From: Vibrio maritimus
GTDB taxonomy: Bacteria; Pseudomonadota; Gammaproteobacteria; Enterobacterales; Vibrionaceae
NCBI RefSeq assembly: GCF_021441885.1
Contig: NZ_CP090439.1
Location: 1,550,001 to 1,614,000 of the forward strand
Length of the DNA stretch: 64,000 nucleotides
Reading direction: 5' to 3'
Shown here: piece after piece, positions 7,095-15,160 of the stretch
Position numbering within the stretch: the first letter of the stretch is position 1
How the letters are laid out: each line of letters begins with the position of its first letter
Program-made: the position numbers and the translations under genes
Notes under the pieces: model-generated
Told to the model about the DNA's origin: nothing
Databases searched by the model: none
Seen by the model: only the letters and a program-made list of their open reading frames with translations

Positions 7095-8312
7095 CTAGTC
7101 GAACACATACCCTTCAGGTATCACTACAATACCTTTTTCTGAGATATGGAATCGAGCCGCATCCTCAGTTGGGTTCAAACCAATGATAGTGCCATCTGGA
7201 ATAACAACGTGTTTGTCGATGATACAGTTCGCCAGTTGGCAGTTCTCGCCGACCGTTACATCGCCAAAAATAATGCTATCCGCAATAGTTGCACCATCAT
7301 TGATCCGTACATTAGACGAGAGAATAGAGTGGTGTACTGAACCGCCCGAGTTCACGACACCGTTGGCAATAATCGAGTTAATGAAGATACCCTCATTTCC
7401 AGTCGCTGAAGGTACGGTTCTCGCTGGTGGCAGTTGAGGCTCATAGGTTCGTATCCCCCAGTTTTCCTGATAGAGGTTCATGGGCGGAACAGGTTCCAAC
7501 AAATCCATGTTGGCTTCATAGAAGGAATCAATAGTCCCTACATCACGCCAGTAACAATCGCGCGCAACTCGGCCTTTTTCGTCACCAAAGTTGTAAGCGT
7601 AAACACCTTGGCTATCAATGAGCTTAGGAATGATATCTTTACCAAAGTCATGACTAGAGCTATCAAGCTCAGCATCTTGTTCTAACGCTTGTTGGAGTGC
7701 TTCCATTTCGAAAACATAGATGCCCATTGACACCAAAGAGCGACTCGCATCCGTTGGCATACAAGCAGGGTCTTCTGGTTTTTCATTAAAATCAACAACT
7801 TGATTTTTGTCATTGATCTCCATGACACCAAAAGCTGTGGCTTCTTCACGGGGAACATCCATGCACGCTACAGTGAGTTTAGCGCCAGACTCTTTGTGTT
7901 CTTGAACCATAGCTTCGTAGTCCATGCGATAAATGTGATCGCCAGACAGCACAACGACATGTTTCGCATCGCTGCGGGAGAGTAGCCACATGTTGTGATA
8001 AATCGCATCTGCCGTTCCTTCATACCAAGCGCCGCCTTTTCTCATCTGTGGGGGGACCACAGTGATAAATTCTTTGAGCTCTGGATTAAAGATCGACCAG
8101 CCATCACGGATATGTTTATGAAGCGAGTGCGATTTATATTGAGTGAGTACCAGAATTTGTCTCAGCCCTGAGTGCAAACAGTTAGTAAGCGTGAAATCAA
8201 TAATCCGGTATTTTCCACCGAATGGAACCGCTGGCTTAGCTCTGTCATCGGTTAGGGGGCTTAACCGAGAGCCCATGCCTCCAGCTAGGACAATAGTAAG
8301 AACGTCTTGCAT
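7095..8312 (-). CDS. glgC: Glucose-1-phosphate adenylyltransferase (ADP-glucose pyrophosphorylase)
   Basis: 405 residues starting at the ATG at 8312 (MQDVLTIVLAGG), preceded by GGGAG; a longer TTG-start reading to 8366 is not supported. GGMGSRLSPLTDDRAKPAVPFGG is broken here only by family-typical changes and forms the nucleotide-binding loop; SGDHIYRMDY, FNEKP and RDCYWRDVGT are further signatures. A left-handed beta-helix fills the C-terminal quarter. The enzyme makes ADP-glucose from ATP and glucose 1-phosphate, the committed step of glycogen synthesis. glgA is not adjacent in this window, so this may be one of the two GlgC copies that vibrios often carry. Confidence 0.95.
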   Translation of the reverse strand: MQDVLTIVLAGGMGSRLSPLTDDRAKPAVPFGGKYRIIDFTLTNCLHSGLRQILVLTQYKSHSLHKHIRDGWSIFNPELKEFITVVPPQMRKGGAWYEGTADAIYHNMWLLSRSDAKHVVVLSGDHIYRMDYEAMVQEHKESGAKLTVACMDVPREEATAFGVMEINDKNQVVDFNEKPEDPACMPTDASRSLVSMGIYVFEMEALQQALEQDAELDSSSHDFGKDIIPKLIDSQGVYAYNFGDEKGRVARDCYWRDVGTIDSFYEANMDLLEPVPPMNLYQENWGIRTYEPQLPPARTVPSATGNEGIFINSIIANGVVNSGGSVHHSILSSNVRINDGATIADSIIFGDVTVGENCQLANCIIDKHVVIPDGTIIGLNPTEDAARFHISEKGIVVIPEGYVFD

Positions 8313-8698
8313 CTTATTTCTCCCTGAAATTGTGCAATTTGAATAGTCTAGGTAATTTCCTTTCAAGAAACACGCCAGACGCTAACATATTGAATATCAA
8401 AGGAGAGGATAGGAGGAACAAACACGATTGCACCAAAATGGTGATAGAGTTTGAGCATGCGCACGTTTATTGTGCTCAGTCACTGCTTATGATTCATGTT
8501 GGTGCAATGTTGACGAAACATCGCTTAGAAACACAAAGTTACACGCGTGGACAGAAAGTAATCAAAATCTTCTCTTTAGGCTATATATAAAGGCGTTTTA
8601 CATTGTAAATGCCGTATAGTTTGGAGCCTCGCACCTAGTGATAGGAAGTCAATAGGTGCGAGGATAAACTTAATCGAATGAGATTTTAACCGCAGGAG
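8313..8698. other. Intergenic region upstream of glgC
   Basis: About 386 bases with no convincing gene. It should carry the glgC promoter on the minus strand. Short open frames here (for example 8330-8590 on the plus strand) lack ribosome binding sites and family resemblance. The only clear structure is the inverted repeat at 8627-8663; a weaker 7-bp stem lies at 8592-8613. Confidence 0.5.
8627..8663 (-). terminator. Perfect 11-bp inverted repeat after idi, possible terminator
   Basis: CCTCGCACCTA and TAGGTGCGAGG, identical arms with a 15-base loop, 36 bases beyond the idi stop. A T-tract is missing on both strands, so it may act as a factor-dependent terminator, a processing or mRNA-stabilising structure, or a protein site. 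Confidence 0.45.
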
Positions 8699-9238
8699 TT
8701 ATTTCTCTGCGAGGTGTTGGTTAACTTTATCAAAAACGAGCTTAAACCATGCGGTGTACGCTTGCGGTGTTTCCGCTAGGTGCTCAGCTATCGCTTGTTT
8801 AGATTGCCATTCACATGCTTCAGCTTCTTTGTCGTTTACGTCTAGTTCAACGGTGTTGCTCTCTGCAATAACGACGTGGTCTAGCTCGTTTTCCGTTAAG
8901 CCGTTATCAAATTTGGTGCGGTAGCTGATTGTGCCGATGTCTTCCAGCACAAGTGAGTCGCGAATACCCAGCTCTTCATCTAGACGACGTTTTGAGGCTG
9001 CAAGGATCTTTTCATCTGGGCGCGGGTGAGAGCAGCATGTGTTGCTCCATAGTCCACCGCTATGGTACTTATTTGCTGCGCGCTTTTGCATCAGGAACTC
9101 GAGTTGACCATCGTTATAACGATAAATCATGACCGAAAAGGCGAGGTGTCGAAAGCCCATTCTATGTGCGTCGAGTTTATCCTCTGTTCCAATAGGGTTT
9201 CCGAATTTATCTACAACAACAACGAGATCTTCAAGCAT
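8699..9238 (-). CDS. idi: Isopentenyl-diphosphate delta-isomerase, type I (Nudix fold)
   Basis: 179 residues from the ATG at 9238 (MLEDLVVVVDKFG), which aligns with the start of E. coli Idi; in-frame ATGs at 9250 and 9274 are possible but lack better ribosome binding sites. HLAFSVMIY, LWSNTCCSHPRPDE with the catalytic Cys, RLDEELGI of the Nudix box and TENELDHVV with the catalytic Glu are visible. The enzyme converts isopentenyl diphosphate to dimethylallyl diphosphate in isoprenoid synthesis. It is dispensable in bacteria with the MEP pathway, so its presence is an accessory feature. It is a single-gene unit. Confidence 0.93.
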   Translation of the reverse strand: MLEDLVVVVDKFGNPIGTEDKLDAHRMGFRHLAFSVMIYRYNDGQLEFLMQKRAANKYHSGGLWSNTCCSHPRPDEKILAASKRRLDEELGIRDSLVLEDIGTISYRTKFDNGLTENELDHVVIAESNTVELDVNDKEAEACEWQSKQAIAEHLAETPQAYTAWFKLVFDKVNQHLAEK

Positions 9239-9390
9239 AGGTACTCTCATATTTTGGTATTTGCGACATCCCATGTACGCTTTACCAATGTTAGGGGTTC
9301 ACTCAACTCCTGTTGTGAGCGCGAATCATACCACCAAAGTTTTTTTTCGCACGTTTAATAAAACCCTGACGAGAAAATAAGTAAGATCGT

Positions 9391-9990
9391 CTACATTCTC
9401 CGATACTTTCGGCTTAATTTTTGAACATCAAAGACTTTCACCGAAATATCCTCTGGCCAATACGTAGGGTGCCAACCTGCTTTTTGCTTTAAGTGTTGTA
9501 AGAAATGGATCGGGCTTGGGAGTTGTTCCCATACTTGTGGGAGAAATAGAGCACCTTTTTTGCCATCAGAAAGCGTCAATCCACATTTGTTGTGTTTGAG
9601 ATAGTCGATTAAAGCAGATTCTGAGGCTACATCGAGTGTTTGAGGTTCAGTCAGTACAGAGACTTCAATTTCTAGCCCATCTACTTGAGACTTCTGCAGG
9701 GGTAAAAATCGTTTGTCTTGGCAGCAGCTTGCCCATGCTTTTCGCATGACCTCAAGAACGAGAGGCACTTGCGGGACTGTCGTCCCGATGCACCCTTGGA
9801 GTTGGTCATCGACGTGCAAGGTGACAAAGCAAGCACCTTTTTCTCTGATAGCTTCTGGATGATCCTCAAGCCTGACTTTTGGTAAAGGCTCTTCTGCTAG
9901 ATAACAGCCTACTGTTATTTCTACCATATCAAGTAATCGAGATAGTTCAGTGTTGGTTAGCGTTTTATCTTGATATTGCGTAGCTGACAT
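9391..9990 (-). CDS. amrA: AmmeMemoRadiSam system protein A (AMMECR1 family)
   Basis: 199 residues with the AMMECR1 signature: GACFVTLHVDDQLQGCIGT (a split form of the family's FVTL-LRGCIG motif), then RFLPLQKSQVDGLEIEVSVL and the C-terminal LPQVWEQLP with a Trp/Tyr-rich end. The AMMECR1 fold is widespread but has no settled biochemical role. The start overlaps the end of the Memo gene by 26 bases, implying coupled translation. It forms, with the Memo gene and the divergent radical SAM gene, the three-part AmmeMemoRadiSam system defined by co-occurrence. Confidence 0.93.
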   Translation of the reverse strand: MSATQYQDKTLTNTELSRLLDMVEITVGCYLAEEPLPKVRLEDHPEAIREKGACFVTLHVDDQLQGCIGTTVPQVPLVLEVMRKAWASCCQDKRFLPLQKSQVDGLEIEVSVLTEPQTLDVASESALIDYLKHNKCGLTLSDGKKGALFLPQVWEQLPSPIHFLQHLKQKAGWHPTYWPEDISVKVFDVQKLSRKYRRM

Positions 9991-10759
9991 AGCCTACCAC
10001 CCTTTGTTTATCGCCGTGAGGGCTGTCTCCCGAGTTGGTGAGAGACAACCGAGTCAATCGACGGTTTCGTTTATTAATAATTAGATTGGCAGCATTAATA
10101 CTTGTGTGCCCACATGCCTCGTGACCTGTCAGGGGAAGCCCGTTTTCGATTTTTGAGCAGCTTTTATTATCTAGAACAACGCAGTCGTCGTAGTTGTGAA
10201 AATGACTTAGATCAGAGCTGACAAGAAGTAGAGTATTGGTGTCCCAGAGAGGTTCCACAAGCTTCGCTACGCTCACCATATTGACATTGCCGGTGAGAAT
10301 CGGAACGACGCTAAAGCGCTTCAAACACTTGAGCAAAAAGGGCAGTTGTACTTCTAAGCAGTGCTCATTTTTATGAGCAAGATCGTTAACCGTGCAAATG
10401 TCGTTTTCAGACAGTTTATCGAGAGCTTGTGTATCTAAAGGCACTTTGCCCAAAGGGGTATCGAAGTACCTAACACTTGGAATCGCACAACCTGAAAAAG
10501 CGACTCTATGACTAGGGCCAATAATGACAACACGCGAAAATTGTGCATTTTGTTCTTTGAGTAATTGATAACCAAAGGCTGCAGTGTGCCCAGAAAAGAC
10601 ATAACCAGCGTGAGGAACAATCAGTCCGCTTATTGCTTCTTCGGAATGATGGTTTCCCTCTGAGGAGGCAGAAGCCATCAACTGAGAAATATGTGTCTGT
10701 AACTTATTAGGATCACCGTAATAGAATCGCCCAGCGACGGCAGTCGGTCGCACATCCAT
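9965..10759 (-). CDS. amrB: AmmeMemoRadiSam system protein B (Memo family)
   Basis: 264 residues of the Memo family. RPTAVAGRFYYGDP near the start, LIVPHAGYVFSGHTAAFGY, VVIIGPSHRVAFSGCA, the HKNEHCLEVQLPFL segment and VSSDLSHF hold the conserved His and Cys residues of the putative metal site, which resembles class III extradiol dioxygenases. A GGAGG ribosome binding site lies right before the ATG. It is first in a two-gene minus-strand operon with the AMMECR1 gene. The chemical role of bacterial Memo in this system is not known to me. Confidence 0.93.
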   Translation of the reverse strand: MDVRPTAVAGRFYYGDPNKLQTHISQLMASASSEGNHHSEEAISGLIVPHAGYVFSGHTAAFGYQLLKEQNAQFSRVVIIGPSHRVAFSGCAIPSVRYFDTPLGKVPLDTQALDKLSENDICTVNDLAHKNEHCLEVQLPFLLKCLKRFSVVPILTGNVNMVSVAKLVEPLWDTNTLLLVSSDLSHFHNYDDCVVLDNKSCSKIENGLPLTGHEACGHTSINAANLIINKRNRRLTRLSLTNSGDSPHGDKQRVVGYVSYAISR

Positions 10760-10828
10760 GTCGCCTCCAGAAGTTTCATGCTGTCTATACTTAGCAAGTA
10801 TAGAATCTATCCACTTTTAAGGTGTGAG

Positions 10829-11911
10829 ATGAGCCAACTTAAACCCTATTATCCAACCAAATATTGGCAGAAGCTGGATGACGGCAGAGTGCAGTGCACT
10901 GTGTGTCCCCGTTTATGCACGCTACGAGAGGGAAAGCTTGGCGCGTGTTTTGTTCGAAAAGCAGAACAGGGGGAGATTGTACTGACCACGTATGGCCGTT
11001 CGAGTGGTTTTTGCATCGATCCCATAGAGAAAAAACCATTGAATCATTTCTATCCGGGAAGTTCGGTTTTGTCGTTTGGCACTGCTGGATGTAACTTGGG
11101 TTGTAAGTTTTGCCAAAATTGGAGCATTAGTAAGTCACGGCAGATAGATACACTAGGGCAGCAAGCAAGCCCCGAACAAATCGCCCAATCTGCACTCTCA
11201 AATCACTGCGATAGTATTGCATTTACTTACAACGATCCTGTCATTTTCATGGAATACGCGGTCGATACCGCGATAGCCTGCCGTGAAGCCAACATCCATA
11301 CGGTTGCTGTTTCGGCGGGGTACATGAATGAGAAACCTAGAGAGCAGTTTTTCTCGGTAATTGATGGCGCTAATATTGACCTAAAAGCCTTCAGCGAACG
11401 TTTTTATAAAAAGGTCTGCGGTGGTGAGTTGGCACCAGTGCTAGAAACATTGATGTACTTGAAGCATGAAACTGACGTTTGGTTTGAAATCACAACGCTG
11501 CTCATTCCTGGGGAGAACGATAGCGAAGCAGAATTAGAAGCAATGACTCAATGGATCTTTGAGCATCTGGGGCCAGATGTCCCACTTCACTTTAGCGCCT
11601 TCCATCCAGATTTTAAGATGATGGATACGGTTCGAACACCCGCAAACACATTGGTGAACGCGCGGCACATAGCGAAAAGAAACGGCCTTCATTATGTCTA
11701 TGTTGGTAATGTCCATAATGAGCAATGTAGCAGTACGTACTGTCCGAATTGCGGACAAAACGTGTTAAGCCGAAATTGGTATGAACTGGGTTCGTGTTCA
11801 TTGTCGAGCGCGGGTAAATGTCTACATTGCGGTTATCAATTGGCAGGACGATTCGCCCACATTGATAAGCCGTTTGGGCGTCGGCGTATACCCATCCAAG
11901 TTGCTCAATAA
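10829..11911 (+). CDS. amrS: AmmeMemoRadiSam system radical SAM enzyme
   Basis: 360 residues starting MSQLKPYYP at 10829 with AAGG upstream; an in-frame ATG at 10778 would add 17 residues but has no ribosome binding site. The cluster motif CNLGCKFC (Cys88, Cys92, Cys95) binds a 4Fe-4S cluster and SAM. An N-terminal cysteine pair (CTVCPRLC) and a C-terminal set CSSTYCPNCG with CLHCG suggest a zinc or second iron-sulfur site. The family resembles pyruvate formate-lyase activating enzymes and is annotated as a possible glycyl-radical activase, without proof. It is divergent from the Memo/AMMECR1 operon, 69 bases apart, so the three share a control region. Confidence 0.93.
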   Translation: MSQLKPYYPTKYWQKLDDGRVQCTVCPRLCTLREGKLGACFVRKAEQGEIVLTTYGRSSGFCIDPIEKKPLNHFYPGSSVLSFGTAGCNLGCKFCQNWSISKSRQIDTLGQQASPEQIAQSALSNHCDSIAFTYNDPVIFMEYAVDTAIACREANIHTVAVSAGYMNEKPREQFFSVIDGANIDLKAFSERFYKKVCGGELAPVLETLMYLKHETDVWFEITTLLIPGENDSEAELEAMTQWIFEHLGPDVPLHFSAFHPDFKMMDTVRTPANTLVNARHIAKRNGLHYVYVGNVHNEQCSSTYCPNCGQNVLSRNWYELGSCSLSSAGKCLHCGYQLAGRFAHIDKPFGRRRIPIQVAQ

Positions 11912-12048
11912 GATGAATTTTTGTGATGTTGAACTGATCAGTCTCAAGGATGATATTCGTAGTAATACTTTGGTCGCAAAGTGTTGAAACTGACTCTAGA
12001 ACTGACTAATTTAGAAATCAAAGGGACGAACCAAACCAGGAGATGAAC

Positions 12049-12198
12049 ATGGACGTAGTCGTAATGCTAACCAACGGACGTTTTGGCGTACTTGAAGACT
12101 GTGACAAGCTTGAGTTAGAGGGTGAGCTGGTTGAGTGCTGGGTTGAGGAAGAAGAAGGATTTGAACTGGCAACGGGTCAAGTGGAGCGTGTTCTCTAA
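12049..12198 (+). CDS. Small acidic protein, 49 residues, function unknown
   Basis: A short gene starting ATGGACGTAGTC with AGGAG placed six bases ahead; another ATG at 12043 is too close to that site. The product begins MDVVVMLTNGRFGVLEDC, is strongly acidic (a run of four Glu in the middle) and has no membrane segment or signal. It is followed at once by a strong bidirectional terminator, so it is likely a real one-gene unit. The alternation of hydrophobic and acidic residues suggests a small beta-rich fold. I do not recognise a family. Confidence 0.7.
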   Translation: MDVVVMLTNGRFGVLEDCDKLELEGELVECWVEEEEGFELATGQVERVL

Positions 12199-12225
12199 TA
12201 AAGTTGAGAACAAAACGAAATTCAA

Positions 12226-12266
12226 AAAGCCCCGTCAGAGCACGACTTCTGACGGGGCTTTCTATT
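12226..12266. terminator. Strong bidirectional terminator
   Basis: AAAGCCCCGTCAGA and TCTGACGGGGCTTT form a 14-bp perfect stem with an 8-base loop. A-runs and T-runs flank both sides, so it can end the small acidic gene on the plus strand and the membrane-protein gene on the minus strand. Confidence 0.92.
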
Positions 12267-12270
12267 TTTC

Positions 12271-12777
12271 TTAAGCTTGCTGTGCTGTTAATGCGCGCTT
12301 TTCTAAGAATTTAGCAATTGCTGTTACACCTGCGATGTACATAGCACCACCCAGTAACGCTACCGCCATCCAAGAGAAACCGTGCTCAACAACGTGGTCT
12401 TTGTGAAGGATACACATTACTACGTAGGCAAATGTAATGTAGCTGAATGCAAAGTGGGCAATTGGGCCCATACCAATAGTGATTAGTACAACGCCCGCAA
12501 CATAGATATAGAACGCGTTTTCGCCGCCAACCATTGGAGCAAGCGTGCTCAGTGTCGCTGGAATCAACATACCCATGGCGATACCAACAATACCAGCAGC
12601 AAAGATGTTTTTGAGCTTTGATAGGTCGAACTTCGCTTCAAAGAAGAAAATTAGCGCCAAAAACGCAGGCCACTTATCGTGGATGCCAAGTTTTTGAAGG
12701 ATAACCGTGCCTGCTACGATCCAGATCGTTAGCATTAGCGTTTTCGTCATGTGCGCTGAATTGAATACTTGATTCAT
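12271..12777 (-). CDS. Membrane protein, 168 residues, function unknown
   Basis: About five hydrophobic helices: near residues 10-30 (MTKTLMLTIWIVAG), 36-50, 60-85 (IFAAGIVGIAMGML), 88-135 in two spans, and 138-160 (WMAVALLGGAMYIAGV). Charges are few, with a Lys/Arg-rich C-terminal tail, consistent with an inner-membrane protein. GAGAG precedes the ATG. It ends directly on the bidirectional terminator. No named family was recognised with confidence. It has its own long upstream region and is not in an operon. Confidence 0.75.
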   Translation of the reverse strand: MNQVFNSAHMTKTLMLTIWIVAGTVILQKLGIHDKWPAFLALIFFFEAKFDLSKLKNIFAAGIVGIAMGMLIPATLSTLAPMVGGENAFYIYVAGVVLITIGMGPIAHFAFSYITFAYVVMCILHKDHVVEHGFSWMAVALLGGAMYIAGVTAIAKFLEKRALTAQQA

Positions 12778-13240
12778 GATTAACTCTCATAGGGTGTTTG
12801 TAAGAAGTTTGGGCGCGGAGTCTATAGAGAGTTGATGAGTGGGTCACTACCACATTTTTGCCAACCATAGAGTTACCTTTTAGGAGGTTGCAGGTAGTGC
12901 GTAAATTATCAATTGGTGTTCAAAAATTAATCGACGCACATAATGGGATCTAATGGTGCAGTACTTGGGAATAGGGGCTACCTATTAGAGCAATGTTACT
13001 AACATGCTTGTTACGAGGCTTTATTTTTCTTCTCAGTAGCGAATTTTGGTGGGAAATTAGCCCATTGCCACACTTAGATACAAAGCATCATGAAATGATA
13101 AACATCTCAGCTATTACATGCTCCACTCACATGGTTTAATCAATCTCGTGATTTAGTTGTTCTGTCCACTTTCAATTAAACACACACATCCAACATTGTA
13201 TTGATGTTTGCCCTGCTGTGGATTACAGCAGGGCTTTTTT
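12778..13240. other. Long intergenic region with an orphan plus-strand terminator
   Basis: About 460 bases without an open frame. The end near 12778 must carry the promoter of the membrane-protein gene on the minus strand. The other end carries a strong plus-strand intrinsic terminator (13210-13242) although no plus-strand gene precedes it. The simplest reading is a small non-coding RNA transcribed rightwards from somewhere after about 12900; I could not identify its promoter. Confidence 0.5.
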
Positions 13241-13242
13241 TT
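13210..13242 (+). terminator. Intrinsic terminator, plus strand, with no upstream gene
   Basis: GCCCTGCTGT-GGATT-ACAGCAGGGC, a 10-bp perfect stem followed by eight T. On the minus strand the hairpin is followed by no T-run, so it does not suit the neighbouring minus-strand TfoX-family gene, whose stop codon overlaps the T-run. Confidence 0.88.
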
Positions 13243-13858
13243 AATGAGCAAGATAGTCTGAGCCGACTTCATGCGTTAGAGATTGTCTTTTTAGCTCAGG
13301 CAAAATGGTCCAGTGAATCCCTTCAAGCGCGCCAGCAATACAAAATAATAGGTTGACGCCAGGATGCTTCTCTTGGCTGACGCAAACTGCCTTGTATGCG
13401 TTAACGGGTCCTTGCTCTCGCAGCTCATCAATCGATGTGATCCCCGCTTTTCGAAGCATGCGTTCGGTTTTGTACTGCATGTTTGGCAGATCTTTGATAC
13501 GAGTTGGTGTCTCTTTCTTAATTTTTTCTTTCAGACCTGCCGTCCATACTTCTTCACACAAAGAAGCGATCTGCTTTTTACTATGACTAATAGAGTCTGG
13601 CACTGAATAGTAGTTAGAGAGGCTAGGGTAGTTTCTGGAGTGAGCTCGCCAGTTAAACTCATAAGGTGTACAACCAGAATCGATGAATTCTTGCTTTAAA
13701 CTCTCATTGCTTGCCCTAAGGTAGACCTCGTCGCCCTTTATTAGTGCAAACATGACCCCACCTGACAGAACCCCTTTACCCCCAAAAACAGAACGAATGG
13801 TAATGTCGTCTAGTGTCGTATGCGCCTCGATAGACTCTACAAAAGTTTCCAACATCAT
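13241..13858 (-). CDS. TfoX/Sxy-family protein
   Basis: 205 residues with both domains of the family. The N-terminal TfoX domain (about 1-100) has TIRSVFGGKGVLSGGVMFAL and the NYYSVPD segment; the C-terminal helix-hairpin-helix-like domain has RIKDLPNMQYKTERML and GITSIDELREQGPVNAYKAV. Members regulate competence (TfoX/Sxy) or type VI secretion and motility (TfoY) in vibrios. The sequence does not clearly match what I remember of either V. cholerae protein, so it may be a further paralogue. I see no c-di-GMP (GEMM) riboswitch in the 300 bases upstream, which argues against tfoY. GGAGAG precedes two adjacent ATG codons. Confidence 0.85.
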   Translation of the reverse strand: MMLETFVESIEAHTTLDDITIRSVFGGKGVLSGGVMFALIKGDEVYLRASNESLKQEFIDSGCTPYEFNWRAHSRNYPSLSNYYSVPDSISHSKKQIASLCEEVWTAGLKEKIKKETPTRIKDLPNMQYKTERMLRKAGITSIDELREQGPVNAYKAVCVSQEKHPGVNLLFCIAGALEGIHWTILPELKRQSLTHEVGSDYLAH

Positions 13859-14157
13859 ATCTCTCTCCTTGAATGCTTAACGCGTCCATAATCGACAAAT
13901 TTAAAACAAATCTGTGATAGACCTAGCATTAATCATTCCAACTTGAACATGAGTTACAAATTAATGAGAGATGGAATTCAGTTAAGGGTCAGACCTTTGC
14001 TGTTTTTCTCTACTCGCTGCCACATTATTGGGAAGTCTTCAGGCCAAACAATTTGTTTTTAATTCAGTAACAAAGGCTCCTATCTGAAAGAGTTGGAAAG
14101 TAGGTGTTTCGCTTCTTCGTAGCGTATACTTCTACGTAATTATCGAGGAGAATTTCA

Positions 14158-14475
14158 ATGCAGTTAGGGAATCTATTTACCAATATTCCGAACCAACTAC
14201 CTGATGAGCTATTTGAAGATATAGTTAAGACGTCAAACATTCGAGTAGAGCGGATTCTCTCCGATGGTCACTCAACACCCGACGGTGAATGGTATGACCA
14301 AGCTGAAAATGAGTGGGTTGCCGTGCTCCAAGGGCAGGGTGTTCTTGAGTATGAAGATGGACAGACCATTACTCTTGATGTCGGCGATTACGTTAACATC
14401 CCAGCTCACGTTAAACATCGCGTAAAATCGACGGTTTCAGGCGCAACGACGATTTGGTTGGCTATTTTTTATTAA
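14158..14475 (+). CDS. Small cupin-domain protein
   Basis: 105 residues forming a single cupin barrel. EWVAVLQGQGVLEYEDG and the second motif GDYVNIPAHVKHRV carry the conserved Gly, Pro and His positions; of the usual metal-binding residues, the first motif has lost its His pair while His in the second motif remains. Cupins of this size are often sugar-, phosphate- or cofactor-binding enzymes of unknown substrate. Its ribosome binding site is GAGGAG and it starts a run of small plus-strand genes; the lipoprotein follows six bases later, suggesting an operon. Confidence 0.8.
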   Translation: MQLGNLFTNIPNQLPDELFEDIVKTSNIRVERILSDGHSTPDGEWYDQAENEWVAVLQGQGVLEYEDGQTITLDVGDYVNIPAHVKHRVKSTVSGATTIWLAIFY

Positions 14476-14481
14476 GGACGA

Positions 14482-15150
14482 ATGATGAGATTTCTTTCTA
14501 TTGCGTTATCTGCTGCTCTATTCATACTGGTGGGCTGTTCTTCTTCCGAAAAAACTCAAACTTCGCAGTTTAAAACGTACAGTGATTTCTCTCCGGGTCC
14601 CGATGGTGGTGTAGACCTAGTATGGGCAAGACAAGATGTATCGACGCCAGAGCAGTTGCGAGAGATTTTCTCTCAATACGATAGCGTCGTGTTAGACAGA
14701 GTGTACGTAGTTGTTGATGAGACGGAACTCAGTGATAGTGAAATCAATGAGCTGACAGATCATTTAGTCTCAAGGCTTAAAAGTAAACTTGGCGAGTTTA
14801 AGTCGATTGTAGACAAGCCTTCCCCAAGGACTCTTCGCGTGAGCATAGCAATAAGTAACGTAGAAACACCAAACCCCATCTTAGCTGTTACGAGTAGTGT
14901 ATTACCTGTGGGGCTTGGGATATCAACCATCTCTAAGATCACGACAGGTGAGCACACCAATGTGGGAAAAGCTACCATTGAGCTTCTTGTTTCGGATTCC
15001 ATGTCGGACGAACCAATTATTGCAGCTATCGACTCACGATCTGGAAACAAAGACTTTACCACTATGATAGACTCCCTCGATGATGCGAAAGACGCCATCG
15101 ACTGGTGGGTCGAGCGCCTAGGACACACGCTGGCGACGGCTGGCGAATAA
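14482..15150 (+). CDS. DUF3313-type lipoprotein
   Basis: 222 residues. The signal peptide FLSIALSAALFILVGC ends in a lipobox with the acylated Cys near residue 19, so the product is a periplasmic lipoprotein. The body (about 45-215) resembles DUF3313 lipoproteins: a YDSVVLDRVYV strand near residue 75, a central RVSIAISNVETPNP and a Trp-rich end (DAIDWWVERLG). The function of the family is unknown. It overlaps no gene but follows the cupin by six bases and precedes the DUF3820 gene by ten, so the three are probably co-transcribed. Confidence 0.72.
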   Translation: MMRFLSIALSAALFILVGCSSSEKTQTSQFKTYSDFSPGPDGGVDLVWARQDVSTPEQLREIFSQYDSVVLDRVYVVVDETELSDSEINELTDHLVSRLKSKLGEFKSIVDKPSPRTLRVSIAISNVETPNPILAVTSSVLPVGLGISTISKITTGEHTNVGKATIELLVSDSMSDEPIIAAIDSRSGNKDFTTMIDSLDDAKDAIDWWVERLGHTLATAGE

Positions 15151-15160
15151 AGGTAACGCA

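Noticed and set aside
8330..8590. 86-codon open frame upstream of glgC on the plus strand
   Set aside because: No ribosome binding site, no family resemblance, and it overlaps the probable glgC promoter.
11913..11987. 24-codon reading frame after the radical SAM gene
   Set aside because: Too short, no ribosome binding site of its own and no recognisable pattern.
13859..14157. c-di-GMP (GEMM) riboswitch before the TfoX-family gene
   Set aside because: I looked on both strands for the tetraloop/receptor pattern and paired stems typical of GEMM and found none.
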